Assembly: GCA_018268375.1 (NCBI GenBank)
Contig: JAFDWS010000003.1
Location: 62,001 to 126,000 of the forward strand
Length of the DNA: 64,000 nucleotides
DNA from: Armatimonadota bacterium
Lineage (GTDB): Bacteria; Armatimonadota; Fimbriimonadia; Fimbriimonadales; Fimbriimonadaceae
Direction of reading: 5' to 3'
Position numbers and translations under genes: made by a program. The notes beneath the pieces are model-generated. The model worked only from the letters and a program-made list of their open reading frames with translations, did not search any database and had not been told where the DNA came from. Shown piece after piece: positions 56,596-64,000 of the stretch (positions are counted from its first letter, which is position 1; every line of letters starts with the position of its first letter).

Positions 56596-56934
56596 ATGAA
56601 GAAACTGATCAGCATCCTGATCGTCGGTGCCCTCCTGGGTGCCCTTTCCATCGGTTGCAGCCAGCCTGAAGAGCAGGGCGCTGCAGGCACGACCGGCGGT
56701 ACCCCGCCGACCGGTGCGACCGGCGACAAGAAGTCGGGCCAAACGGCTCCTGACGTCAAGGCTGATGGTGGCAACACCGGCGCCGCGACGACGGGTGGAG
56801 CCGCTGCTACGACCGGCGGCGCAGCTGCCACCGCGGGCGGCGCTGCTGCTACAGCTGGCGGCGAAGCACCGAAGACCGATGCTCCGAAGACCGACGCTCC
56901 TAAGACGGACGCGCCGAAGACGGAGAGCAAGTAA
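56596..56934 (+). CDS. Low-complexity lipoprotein, 112 aa
   Basis: Not recognised. Signal peptide with lipobox LSIGC (Cys21). Everything after residue 22 is low complexity: a Gly/Thr/Pro stretch, then repeats of TTGGAAA/TAGGAAA (about residues 64-89) and four copies of APKTD or APKTE at the end (91-110). Such linkers usually keep a lipid-anchored protein extended, but no folded domain follows. It may be a cell-envelope spacer or a variable-length surface lipoprotein. It ends just before a bidirectional terminator. Confidence 0.7.
   Translation: MKKLISILIVGALLGALSIGCSQPEEQGAAGTTGGTPPTGATGDKKSGQTAPDVKADGGNTGAATTGGAAATTGGAAATAGGAAATAGGEAPKTDAPKTDAPKTDAPKTESK
56785..56925 (+). repeat. Short tandem repeats inside the lipoprotein gene
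   Basis: Three to four imperfect copies of a 21-nt unit coding (T)GGAAAT, then four 15-nt copies coding APKTD/E. Copy number could vary by slippage between strains. Confidence 0.7.
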
Positions 56935-56968
56935 CGCTTCCTCTGGGCATTGCCCAGATCTGACATCG

Positions 56969-56994
56969 AAGGCCGCCTGAGGTTAGGCGGCCTT
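56969..56994. terminator. Bidirectional hairpin terminator
   Basis: Perfect 10-bp stem AAGGCCGCCT / AGGCGGCCTT with a 6-nt loop, followed by CATTGTTT on the plus strand. It lies between the convergent lipoprotein and SRPBCC genes; the stop of the latter abuts the stem. Confidence 0.75.
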
Positions 56995-57440
56995 CATTGT
57001 TTATGCTCCGCCCGATCCTTGATCGCGGCGAGCGTGTCTTCCAAGTTCTTTACGACCAAACCGTGGATAACCTTCTTGACGAGGGCGCCAATCGTGGGCA
57101 CGTTGTACTCGTAGTCGACCACCGAGTCGAACCGGGTACCACCGTTCTCGTCCTTGAATGACCAAGTTCCCTCCAGCTTGTCGTAGTCGCCTTTGAGTTG
57201 TCGGAACCGGCACTCGTGGCCGTCATCGTCCCAATCGTCCTCCTGCCGCCAACGCACCTTGAGCCCAAACGCGGAGACGAGGCCGACCCAGTCACTGACA
57301 GTTTTGGTGCCCTCGCGCTCGACGACGGTCAGAGACAGCACGTCCTTCATAAAGTTAGGAAAATCTTCATTCCTCTTCGCAATCGAGTACACGCGCTCAA
57401 GCGGAGCGTCAATCCAAGTTGTCGTCTCTACAGTCGGCAT
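56994..57440 (-). CDS. SRPBCC/polyketide-cyclase-like protein
   Basis: 148 aa with a START/SRPBCC helix-grip fold: N-terminal MPTVETTTWIDAPLERVYSIAKRNEDFPNFM is the Polyketide_cyc2 signature, and the C-terminal long helix runs through VKKVIHGLVVKNLEDTLAAI. Proteins like this bind hydrophobic ligands such as lipids or quinones. The ATG at 57440 is chosen because the fold starts there; a CTATAT box ends 6 nt upstream. Monocistronic. Confidence 0.85.
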   Translation of the reverse strand: MPTVETTTWIDAPLERVYSIAKRNEDFPNFMKDVLSLTVVEREGTKTVSDWVGLVSAFGLKVRWRQEDDWDDDGHECRFRQLKGDYDKLEGTWSFKDENGGTRFDSVVDYEYNVPTIGALVKKVIHGLVVKNLEDTLAAIKDRAEHKQ

Positions 57441-57446
57441 AGGGTG

Positions 57447-57455
57447 ATATAGGCA
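57447..57455 (-). promoter_or_regulatory. -10 box, probable leaderless start
   Basis: TGcCTATAT on the minus strand, 6 nt before the ATG at 57440. Confidence 0.4.
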
Positions 57456-57523
57456 GTCTACTCCCGGGACTGTTGCGTCTAAATGGAGCCATGGCGGCCC
57501 AGTGCGCGTCAAACTAGAAAGTA

Positions 57524-58687
57524 ATGGCTCTCGCAGCCTTTCTCGTCGTCGCTTCCGCTCCTGCTGTCCAGGTTCCGGACTGGGCCGTTGTCGTTGCCCA
57601 GACCGCCACGGTGGACGGTGCCGACGAAAAGCACAAGCGCGAGATCCAAGACGACATCAAGCTGGGCCAGGAGACATCTGCGCAAGTAGAGAAGGAACTC
57701 CCCGTTTCTGAGAATGCCGAGTACGTACAAAAGGCTCTGAAAATAGGCGACGAGCTGTCCGCGATCGCCAATCGTAAGCAGGTCAAGGTCACCTGGGGCG
57801 ACCCGCGCTTAAGCTCATACCCCTACCATTTTCAGGTCCTTAAAGGCGACGACGTCAACGCGTTCAGCCTCCCTGGCGGCTACATCTACATCTACGAGGG
57901 CGTTTTCAAGTTCGCGGAGTCCGACGATGAGATCGCGGGGGTCATTGCGCACGAGATCTCACACGCGGCCTTTCGGCACATTGCTACTCTCCGGAGAGAG
58001 CAGAGCAAGTTCGACCTCATCAACATCCCGCTGATCATAGCCGCCATTCTCTCCAAGAGCACAGAAGCGGCACAGATCATGACCGGCGGACAGTTGCTGA
58101 ACCAAGCTGTTTTCAGCGGTTGGAGCGTAAAGGCAGAAGAGGCCGCCGACTATGGCGGGCTCCAGTACATGCTGTCGAGCAAGTACAACCCAGTCGGCAT
58201 GCTGACCTTCATGGAGCGCCTCGCCTTCCGCGATCGGGGTCAGCCTAAGTTCGATTACGGCATCTATCAAACCCACCCGCCGTCCGCTGAGCGTGCTAAG
58301 GCTCTGATGCAGAAGCTACAGGAAGCTCACGTTCCCATCAAACGCAGTGCAGTTTCGACGTCTATGAGCTCCAAGGTGCTGCCGGGCGAGAACGGGACGG
58401 TCGAACTGTGGTTCGGCAAGTCCAAGCTCTATCTTTTCGGGGGCTCTGACGCCTTGACCCGGGCTGACGCTGCCTCAGCGGCACTGGACGGGTTCTTTGA
58501 CTCGGTTCCCGCCATCTATGACGCCGTGATCGAGGGGACGAAGCTCGTTGGGAAAGACCAGATGCTGATCGATGTGTCCTCCGACGATGGCCCCGAGGCG
58601 CAGAAATCCCTCGAGGGCGCCCTCGCCACCATCAAGAGGCTGCTCTTCGATCTGAACTACCGGCTCTGGCAAAACCCCGACCGGTAG
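57524..58687 (+). CDS. M48-family metallopeptidase, exported
   Basis: 387 aa zinc protease of the Ste24/HtpX/BepA group, probably periplasmic. N-terminal signal-like segment (LAAFLVVASAPAVQV). Zinc site His143-Glu144-x-x-His147 in GVIAHEISHAAFRHI, preceded by FSLPGGYIYIYEGVF; third ligand Glu205 in KAEEAADYGG. After the peptidase domain (to about 290) there is a C-terminal tail without TPR repeats, unlike BepA. Substrate unknown; M48 proteases of this kind often clear misassembled outer-membrane proteins. The 3' end overlaps the convergent ceramidase-like gene by 56 nt. Confidence 0.9.
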   Translation: MALAAFLVVASAPAVQVPDWAVVVAQTATVDGADEKHKREIQDDIKLGQETSAQVEKELPVSENAEYVQKALKIGDELSAIANRKQVKVTWGDPRLSSYPYHFQVLKGDDVNAFSLPGGYIYIYEGVFKFAESDDEIAGVIAHEISHAAFRHIATLRREQSKFDLINIPLIIAAILSKSTEAAQIMTGGQLLNQAVFSGWSVKAEEAADYGGLQYMLSSKYNPVGMLTFMERLAFRDRGQPKFDYGIYQTHPPSAERAKALMQKLQEAHVPIKRSAVSTSMSSKVLPGENGTVELWFGKSKLYLFGGSDALTRADAASAALDGFFDSVPAIYDAVIEGTKLVGKDQMLIDVSSDDGPEAQKSLEGALATIKRLLFDLNYRLWQNPDR

Positions 58688-59849
58688 CGCTCAGACCCCT
58701 TTCGACGGCCTCGAGCATCCGTTGAGCCGTTTCGCGCCCGTTGAACGACAAGGTCGCCTCGTACCCTCCACGATCATAGTCTTCCGGCATCAAAACATAT
58801 CCGACCCATCCGTCGGCGTGGCTTGCCACCAGGGCATGTGGAAAACCCTTCGTGGCCGCGATCGCGCCGATCCTCCGGCCCAGTTCTGCGGTGGGCTCGC
58901 CTGGTACTCCGATGAGGAGGAAGTTGCCGACCTTGAAGAAGGTCACGGCCGCAGACCCCTCGGCGAAACGCGTCACAAGAACCTGCGCGAGGGCGTCTGG
59001 GACGCCATATGCCTTGGCGAAACCCGGATGGGGCTTGGGTGGATCAAGCCGAACCTCCTCGCGCCAAAGTTTTGGTGCGTCCTCACGACCAGCCACCGTG
59101 CGAGGCTCAGATTTCAAGACCGAAGCAAGGAACTTTTCCACAAATTTGGCGCACTTTTCCACAGGGGTCTTTCCTGGAGCCTCCGGTGCCAAGTCTCCGA
59201 TCGCGGCAGGGATCACAGGAGCGTCGAGGCGCTTGGCCAACACCCCGGGCCAGTCACCGTCAGTCTTGTTCCAGGACTCGTCGTGAAAGGTGGCGTGGGC
59301 CGGATAGCTCGCCAGAAGAGGAGTACCCCCAGATTCAAGGAGCCATGCAGTCCGGTCAGGTACGGCGTCCGGCCGTCGCCCATGGTTCAGTCTTGCCTGG
59401 CCCGTCGAGAGCCCGAGTTTGGTCACCATCCTTGGTGCCGCACTCCTCGCCCTGTCAATTGCGTAAGCGACCTCGTCTGCGTACCATGCGGACCAGAACG
59501 GACTGTACGAAGCGATCCCCGGCACCTGGAACGTCATCTTCGGGTTCAGCATCTGACTGTCCGGCGCGCAATGAGTGTGGGTAGCGATCAGGACGAATCG
59601 GTCGTCGCCTACCAATGACCGGACCTGTTGCGTAAATCCGCCTGGGACGGTCAGCATGTCCAGGGCCACTAGCGTATCGCCATTGAAATCGACCGCGCGG
59701 GCGTACAGTCGCTGGCCCCCCGGTTCCATGACCGCTCCCTTTCGAGCCGTGTACCCGCCAAGTGGTAGCGGCTCGGGAGGCGTCAGGTCCACTTTCGCCA
59801 CGCGGACAGTCAGGCCCAAAAGGGCATAAGCCAGTCCGCTCAGCACCAT
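58632..59849 (-). CDS. Neutral ceramidase-like protein
   Basis: 405 aa, exported (VLSGLAYALLGLTVRVAKVDLTPP). The opening VAKVDLTPPEPLPLGGYTAR and the THTHCAPDSQML block, with its His-x-His, resemble the alkaline/neutral ceramidase superfamily N-terminal domain. HATFHDESWNKTDGDWPGVLA and GEPTAELGRRIG-type strands are also as in that family. The protein is shorter than true ceramidases (about 650 aa) and lacks their C-terminal Ig-like domain, so the substrate may differ. The ATG at 59849 has a TAGAAT box 6 nt upstream, and GAGGAC could double as a Shine-Dalgarno. Confidence 0.75.
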   Translation of the reverse strand: MVLSGLAYALLGLTVRVAKVDLTPPEPLPLGGYTARKGAVMEPGGQRLYARAVDFNGDTLVALDMLTVPGGFTQQVRSLVGDDRFVLIATHTHCAPDSQMLNPKMTFQVPGIASYSPFWSAWYADEVAYAIDRARSAAPRMVTKLGLSTGQARLNHGRRPDAVPDRTAWLLESGGTPLLASYPAHATFHDESWNKTDGDWPGVLAKRLDAPVIPAAIGDLAPEAPGKTPVEKCAKFVEKFLASVLKSEPRTVAGREDAPKLWREEVRLDPPKPHPGFAKAYGVPDALAQVLVTRFAEGSAAVTFFKVGNFLLIGVPGEPTAELGRRIGAIAATKGFPHALVASHADGWVGYVLMPEDYDRGGYEATLSFNGRETAQRMLEAVERGLSATGRGFARAGSSDRRAAS

Positions 59850-59855
59850 GTCCTC

Positions 59856-59861
59856 ATTCTA
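59856..59861 (-). promoter_or_regulatory. -10 box of the ceramidase-like gene
   Basis: TAGAAT on the minus strand, 6 nt before the ATG at 59849. Confidence 0.55.
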
Positions 59862-59889
59862 CGCATGGCCAGACCCTTCAAGGGCCGTC

Positions 59890-59898
59890 TGCTAGAAT
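59890..59898 (+). promoter_or_regulatory. Extended -10 box, probable leaderless start
   Basis: TGcTAGAAT ends 7 nt before the ATG at 59906. It is divergent from the TAGAAT box at 59856-59861. Confidence 0.55.
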
Positions 59899-59905
59899 CT
59901 CGTCA

Positions 59906-61531
59906 ATGAGCTTTGGTGTCCAGTTGGGCAGCGATCTGCTCCGGGCCGACCCTGGTTCGAGCGTCCCTGTCAGCCTTGAGATCGTCAACCGGAGTGACGC
60001 CGAAGACCGCTTTGAGATCGAGATCGAGGGCCTCGACCCTGCGTGGTCAGCCATACCCGTCCCTAGCTTTATCGTCGAGCCGGGCGAAACGAAAAGTGAG
60101 CGCTTCTTCCTCAAGCCTCCCAAAGATTCGGGCAGCCTGGCCGGCGTGTATCCCTTCGTGGTCAACGTCCGCTCGATCGAGTCAGGCGAGACCCGCACCG
60201 CCCAGGCCGCCCTAGAAATCCGCTCCTACCAGAATTTCAGCCTTGACGTTCAGCCCAAGAAGGGCACCATTTCGCCGTTCTCGAGTTCGACCCAGTTTCG
60301 GATCACCCTCATGAACCTGGGGAACAGCGAGCAGACCATGCAGATGGGTGCCGCCGACACTGAGGGCCTGTTTGCGTTCGAGTTCGACGCCGATCAAGTG
60401 ACCCTCGCAGCGGGCCAGCAGAGAGACTTGACGCTTACAGTCGCTGGTTCGAAGCGGTCACTCTTGGCTAACTCCAGGCTTCAAAACTTCACCGTGACTG
60501 CCCGGAGTACGGAAAACCCGGCTGTGGCCGCCACCGGCAACGCTCAGGTCGAACAGAAGGCCCTTGCGTCGCCCGGCACCTTTGTCCTTTTGTTAGCGAT
60601 CGTCGGACTCTTGGCCGCATGGATTCTCATGTGGCCCAAGCCGCCCAGGATTTTGAGCCTGATGCTCGTTAATGCCACTGGTCAGCACCAGACTGCAGGA
60701 ACCACCGAGACGACCGTGGGCTTGCCCGTCGAAGTCCGGTGGAGAACGTCGCGGGCGACGTCGGTGCGTGTCCAAATTGGCAACTGGGTGGAGGACAGCC
60801 AGTTGCCGGAAGGTTCGCTCAGCTTTACGCCGGACAAGGAGGGAGACTTCCTTGTCGAAGTCACCGCGTTCAACGGTGACCAAAAGGCGAGAGACGACAG
60901 TAACACGATCCGTGTTGCGGCCAAGCCCGCGGTCCCTAAGCCTGAGATCAGCGAACTGAACGTTGAGGAGAAGCAGCTTAACCTCGGGCAGACGTACATG
61001 CTCCACTACCGCTTTAGCCCGACGGTGACGAGAGCGACGCTCCTTCCGATGCAGAAAGAGCTGGACATCAAAGAGCAAGAAATCCTGTTGACGGCCGACA
61101 CGGTTGGGAAGACCAAACTCACAGTCAAGGCCTTTAACTCCGCGGGCGACAGCATCGAGTCCAGCGTCACTGTCAACGTCATCAAGATCAGCAAAGCAAA
61201 GGTCGTGGACTTCTCTGCTGACCCGTTAGAGGTCGATCCTGGCGGAATGGTCAATCTAGGCTTTACGGTCACCGGTGCCGTCAAGCTGAAGATCGTTTAC
61301 GAAGGGGGCCACGAGGTCGACATTGACCCTGCAAAGGAGGTCACCGTCATCGGCGATCAATGGAAGGGCAACAAGCTACTCGAGGTCAAAACGGACACAA
61401 CTTTCAAGCTTATGGCCTATGACGCCGAAGGGATCGCGGCGACGGCAGCTTCCGTCAAGGTCCGGGTCAAGAAGACGGACAGTTCGGGCGAGCCCGATCC
61501 GACTACGGGCGGGAACGGGGGCGGCCATTGA
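59906..61531 (+). CDS. Membrane protein with Ig-like/NPCBM-type beta domains
   Basis: 541 aa, not recognised beyond domain type. Two N-terminal beta-sandwich units (about 1-110 and 115-220; VPVSLEIVNRSDAEDRFEIEIEGL and FRITLMNLGNSEQTMQMGAAD are typical of NEW3/CARDB-like domains). Then one membrane helix (FVLLLAIVGLLAAWILMW, around 225-245) and three further Ig-like repeats (ILSLMLVNATGQHQTAG, ISELNVEEKQLNLGQTYML, VVDFSADPLEVDPGGMVNLG), ending in a Gly-rich tail. There is no signal peptide before the first domain, so orientation is unclear. It overlaps purH by 4 nt. Confidence 0.7.
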   Translation: MSFGVQLGSDLLRADPGSSVPVSLEIVNRSDAEDRFEIEIEGLDPAWSAIPVPSFIVEPGETKSERFFLKPPKDSGSLAGVYPFVVNVRSIESGETRTAQAALEIRSYQNFSLDVQPKKGTISPFSSSTQFRITLMNLGNSEQTMQMGAADTEGLFAFEFDADQVTLAAGQQRDLTLTVAGSKRSLLANSRLQNFTVTARSTENPAVAATGNAQVEQKALASPGTFVLLLAIVGLLAAWILMWPKPPRILSLMLVNATGQHQTAGTTETTVGLPVEVRWRTSRATSVRVQIGNWVEDSQLPEGSLSFTPDKEGDFLVEVTAFNGDQKARDDSNTIRVAAKPAVPKPEISELNVEEKQLNLGQTYMLHYRFSPTVTRATLLPMQKELDIKEQEILLTADTVGKTKLTVKAFNSAGDSIESSVTVNVIKISKAKVVDFSADPLEVDPGGMVNLGFTVTGAVKLKIVYEGGHEVDIDPAKEVTVIGDQWKGNKLLEVKTDTTFKLMAYDAEGIAATAASVKVRVKKTDSSGEPDPTTGGNGGGH

Positions 61532-63063
61532 GGCGCCGGGCCCTTCTTTCCACCACTGACAAATCCGGACTGAACGAATTCGCCAAGGGGCTCGAAGACC
61601 TTGGTTTCGAACTGGTGAGCACGGGCGGCACGGCAAGATCCCTTCGCGACGCTGGGCGCGCGGTGACGGACGTGTCGGAGGTGACCGGGTTTCCGGAGAT
61701 GTTGGACGGCCGCGTCAAAACGCTGCACCCCATGGTTCACGGGGGACTCCTCGGGGACGTCCGGCTCCTGTCACACCGTGAACAAATGGAAGAGGCGGGA
61801 ATCACTGCGTTCGAGGTGGTCTGCGTCAATCTTTACGCGTTTGAGAAGACCGTCTCCGGTCCTCACTCCCCCGAGGAGGCGATCGAGTCCATCGACATTG
61901 GCGGCCCGGCCATGATCCGGGCGGCGGCGAAGAATTTTGCGAACGTAGCGGTCGTGGTCGACCCCTTGGATTACGGCCCGGTCTTGGAAGCGCTCGGCAA
62001 AGGAACCGGAGAAACCATGCGTCAGGGGCTCGCCGCCAAGGCCTTCCGCCATACCGCCTTCTACGACTCGCTTGTCTCCCGGTACCTGACGGCCGCTGCT
62101 GGCGAGGACGAACTGTCAGAGACCTTGACGGTCGGCCTGCGCAAGGCTCTCGCCCTCAGATATGGCGAAAACCCCCATCAAACCGGGGCCCTCTATGTCG
62201 AACCCTTAGCGAGCCCAGGCATGGCCCAGGGACGGCTCTTGTGGGGCAAAGAACTCAGCTACAACAATCTGCTCGACGGTGACGCTGCATGGGAGCTTGT
62301 CGCTGATCTGCCGCCGGCTGCCTGCGCCGTGATCAAACATGGCAACCCTTGTGGCGCTGCCGCCATGTCGGACTGTGGCGAGAGCTACCGGGTGGCCCGC
62401 CTCGCTGACACCGTCTCAGCTTTTGGCGGCGTTGCTGCCTTTCACGGCGAAGTGGACCGAAAAGCTGCAGAGGCGATGACCGAGAAGGGCAACTTCCTCG
62501 AGGTCGTGATCGCCACGCGATTCTCCGAGGAGGCGCTGGACACCTTCAAGCAGCGCGAAGGCTGGGGGCAGAACGTCCGCCTCATCGCCGCTCCCTTGCC
62601 ACCCTCGAGCCCGAGTCTCACCTTCCGTTCTATACGTGGGGGCATGCTTGTCCAGCAGACGGACGAAGCCCCGCCGGCGGATTGGCAAGTGGCAACACGG
62701 CGCCAGCCGTCCGACGAGGAGTGGGAAGCACTCAAATTCGCTTGGGCGATCGTTCCGCACGTCAAGTCCAACGCGATCGTCGTCGCTCTTAAGGATCGGC
62801 TGCTCGGCGTGGGGGCCGGCCAGATGAACCGCGTCCAAAGTGTCCGCCTCGCCTTACAGCAGGCTGGGGAAGCTGCCACTGGCGCCGCTCTGGCAAGCGA
62901 CGCATTCTTCCCGTTCCCCGACAGCATCGAGACTGCAGCCATGGCGGGAATCCGGGCTGTCGTCCAGCCCGGCGGCAGTAAAAAGGACGATGAAGTCGTC
63001 GCTCGGGCCGACGAACTTGGTGTCGCAATGGTGCTGACGGGTGTCAGGCACTTTCGCCACTGA
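61528..63063 (+). CDS. purH: Bifunctional AICAR formyltransferase/IMP cyclohydrolase PurH
   Basis: 511 aa, last two steps of IMP synthesis. N-terminal cyclohydrolase domain RRRALLSTTDKSGLNEFAKGL, STGGTARSLRDAG, RVKTLHPMVHGGLL. C-terminal transformylase domain with RYGENPHQTGALYVEP, AAWELVADLPPAACAVIKHGNPCGAA (the Lys-His catalytic region) and FPFPDSIETAAMAGIRAVVQPGGSKKDDEVV. The TTG at 61528 overlaps the previous stop by 4 nt; no other start is in reach. No other pur gene is adjacent. Confidence 0.97.
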   Translation: MRRRALLSTTDKSGLNEFAKGLEDLGFELVSTGGTARSLRDAGRAVTDVSEVTGFPEMLDGRVKTLHPMVHGGLLGDVRLLSHREQMEEAGITAFEVVCVNLYAFEKTVSGPHSPEEAIESIDIGGPAMIRAAAKNFANVAVVVDPLDYGPVLEALGKGTGETMRQGLAAKAFRHTAFYDSLVSRYLTAAAGEDELSETLTVGLRKALALRYGENPHQTGALYVEPLASPGMAQGRLLWGKELSYNNLLDGDAAWELVADLPPAACAVIKHGNPCGAAAMSDCGESYRVARLADTVSAFGGVAAFHGEVDRKAAEAMTEKGNFLEVVIATRFSEEALDTFKQREGWGQNVRLIAAPLPPSSPSLTFRSIRGGMLVQQTDEAPPADWQVATRRQPSDEEWEALKFAWAIVPHVKSNAIVVALKDRLLGVGAGQMNRVQSVRLALQQAGEAATGAALASDAFFPFPDSIETAAMAGIRAVVQPGGSKKDDEVVARADELGVAMVLTGVRHFRH

Positions 63064-63081
63064 CACAAGGACAAAGAGAGA

Positions 63082-63107
63082 GCGGCCGGCGCTTTCGCGT
63101 CGGCCGC
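63082..63107 (+). terminator. Hairpin terminator after purH
   Basis: Stem GCGGCCGGCG / CGTCGGCCGC (one G-T pair), 6-nt loop. It lies between the convergent purH and PEP-CTERM genes and could serve both. The following bases are not T-rich. Confidence 0.6.
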
Positions 63108-63131
63108 CCTTCAGGTCTCGAAGAGACTGGA

Positions 63132-63809
63132 TTACTTGCGTCTTCGGATGAAGGCGGCAAGGCCAGCACCGAGCGCCAACAGCGTGGCCGGCTCAGGAAC
63201 GACCTGCCAGTTGTCGAACACGCTCTCGCCGAACGTGCCAATCCCGAAGCCCGTGCCAAAGTTCGGCGCGATGCTAAGGACGCCGTCTCCAGAATAAGTC
63301 TGGTCGTAGACGTTGTCAAAGTTCGTGTCGATGCCGAGGTTGATCCGGTCACCGCCGTTCGAGATCCAGGTGGTGATGCGGGCCGAGCTGAAGTTGGAAT
63401 TCAGCGCGAAGAAGCCCGTGTTGGCGCTAAAACCGCCATTGTTGAAGCCATGGTACAGGCCAAAGTTGGTGAAAGACCCGCCCGAACCCTGAACTTTGAT
63501 GTACAGGTTGTCAGTTCCGCCGACACCGGTCATGAGCGCGACGTAGTTCAAGCCTCCCGTCGCGAAGATGTCGACGCTGGCGACGGCGGACGCATAGCTC
63601 ATGTTTCCGCCACCGACCCACTTGGTCCACTGGTTGCTCCCATTGACGTCACTGTGGGCCTGGTTGCTCTGGACCCTGAAGGCTCCGACCTGGTCGGACC
63701 AGTTCGCGCCCAGAGGCCCGTCCGCTCTGTTGAAATTGTCGGAAGCCTGGCCGAACGCCGCCGCGGCAGCGACGCAGACAAATCCGACGCCTATCCCTCT
63801 CAGATTCAT
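63132..63809 (-). CDS. PEP-CTERM sorting-domain protein
   Basis: 225 aa secreted protein. The ATG at 63809 has a GAGAGG site. Signal peptide NLRGIGVGFVCVAAAAAFG, then a beta-sandwich body (DNFNRADGPLGANWSDQVGA, FRVQSNQAHSD) resembling lectin/laminin-G-type folds, and a C-terminal VPEPATLLALGAGLAAFIRRRK: PEP motif, short hydrophobic helix and basic cluster. PEP-CTERM proteins are cut and anchored by an exosortase, usually in bacteria that make an exopolysaccharide, as this one does. No exosortase gene is in the window. Confidence 0.9.
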   Translation of the reverse strand: MNLRGIGVGFVCVAAAAAFGQASDNFNRADGPLGANWSDQVGAFRVQSNQAHSDVNGSNQWTKWVGGGNMSYASAVASVDIFATGGLNYVALMTGVGGTDNLYIKVQGSGGSFTNFGLYHGFNNGGFSANTGFFALNSNFSSARITTWISNGGDRINLGIDTNFDNVYDQTYSGDGVLSIAPNFGTGFGIGTFGESVFDNWQVVPEPATLLALGAGLAAFIRRRK

Positions 63810-63872
63810 TTTTTTTACCTCTCGCCGGCAAGGCCCAGCAAACAATCGCCGAACTAGGAGCCGACATCCCCA

Positions 63873-63903
63873 CTATACAAAACTTTGTTCGGGATTTGTA
63901 TAG
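63873..63903. promoter_or_regulatory. Inverted repeat upstream of the PEP-CTERM gene, possible operator
   Basis: CTATACAAA (63873-63881) and TTTGTATAG (63895-63903) form a perfect 9-bp inverted repeat with a 13-nt spacer. The left arm contains, on the minus strand, TATAGT, which could be the -10 of the PEP-CTERM gene. The rest of the window to 64000 shows no gene. Confidence 0.5.
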
Positions 63904-64000
63904 AAACGGGCCAGAGAAATCTCATGACGGGCTAACAACTGACGACTCCAGTGACACGGGTACTTTTCCGACATTCGTCAAAGGGGAGCGCGGATTGTAA

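Noticed and set aside
1..64000. CRISPR arrays, insertion sequences, prophage or rRNA genes
   Set aside because: No regularly spaced repeats, transposase or integrase motifs, phage structural genes or rRNA were seen on either strand.

Overview
The window reads as a chromosomal segment of a GC-rich, diderm, flagellated bacterium. Lipid A synthesis (lpxA with fabZ) and a Wza-type outer-membrane exporter show an outer membrane. A P-ring/L-ring flagellar operon with fliW and csrA shows motility. A PEP-CTERM protein, two DUF4382 lipoproteins, several beta-helix/GDSL/sialate-esterase proteins and many GTG/TTG starts fit an environmental lineage such as Armatimonadota (Fimbriimonadia-like). That assignment is inferred from gene content only and was not tested.

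Layout. 1-5.3 kb: a flagellin (cut by the window edge), an oxidoreductase, a DedA-fabZ-lpxA operon and a short primary-type sigma factor. 5.5-12.3 kb: serC, a secreted beta-helix protein, tag, an SGNH hydrolase, a stand-alone C-terminal half of UvrA, tRNA-Gly(UCC) and a putative outer-membrane protein. 12.4-15.8 kb: wbpA-, wbpB- and wbpD-type sugar genes. 15.8-19.4 kb: a zinc-ribbon ABC exporter, a double-GNAT protein and DUF1854 in one operon. 19.7-21.5 kb: an unfamiliar four-gene unit with a pseudopilin and a 14-cysteine secreted peptide. 21.5-41 kb: a large polysaccharide locus (CapD/WbpM-like dehydratase, Wza, chain-length protein, initiating sugar transferase, split transketolase, three DegT aminotransferases, two GNATs, two GT4 enzymes, a WbpI-type epimerase, Wzy, Wzx and an alpha/alpha-toroid protein). 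41-46 kb: two DUF4382 lipoproteins, a DinB protein and a sialate O-acetylesterase. 46-55 kb: flagellar operon flgF-G-A-H-I-J-N-K-L-fliW-csrA, running on into a membrane protein and ribF. 56-64 kb: small envelope proteins, an M48 protease, a ceramidase-like protein, an Ig-like membrane protein, purH and a PEP-CTERM protein.

How the parts work together. The 12-16 kb and 21-41 kb regions together hold all five enzyme types needed to make UDP-2,3-diacetamido-2,3-dideoxy-D-mannuronate (WbpA, B, E, D, I). They also hold a near-complete Wzx/Wzy-type assembly route, so the main business of the window is a surface polysaccharide with amino-uronic sugars and probably one further amino sugar made through the transketolase pair. 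The flagellin at the left edge and the fliW-csrA pair at 54 kb form a likely translational feedback circuit.

Two genome-wide habits show. Many transcription units have a TAnnnT-type -10 box only 6-8 nt before the start codon, which points to leaderless transcripts. Convergent genes often overlap by exactly 4 nt at their stop codons. All annotations rest on reading the sequence and remembered family motifs; no database search was run.
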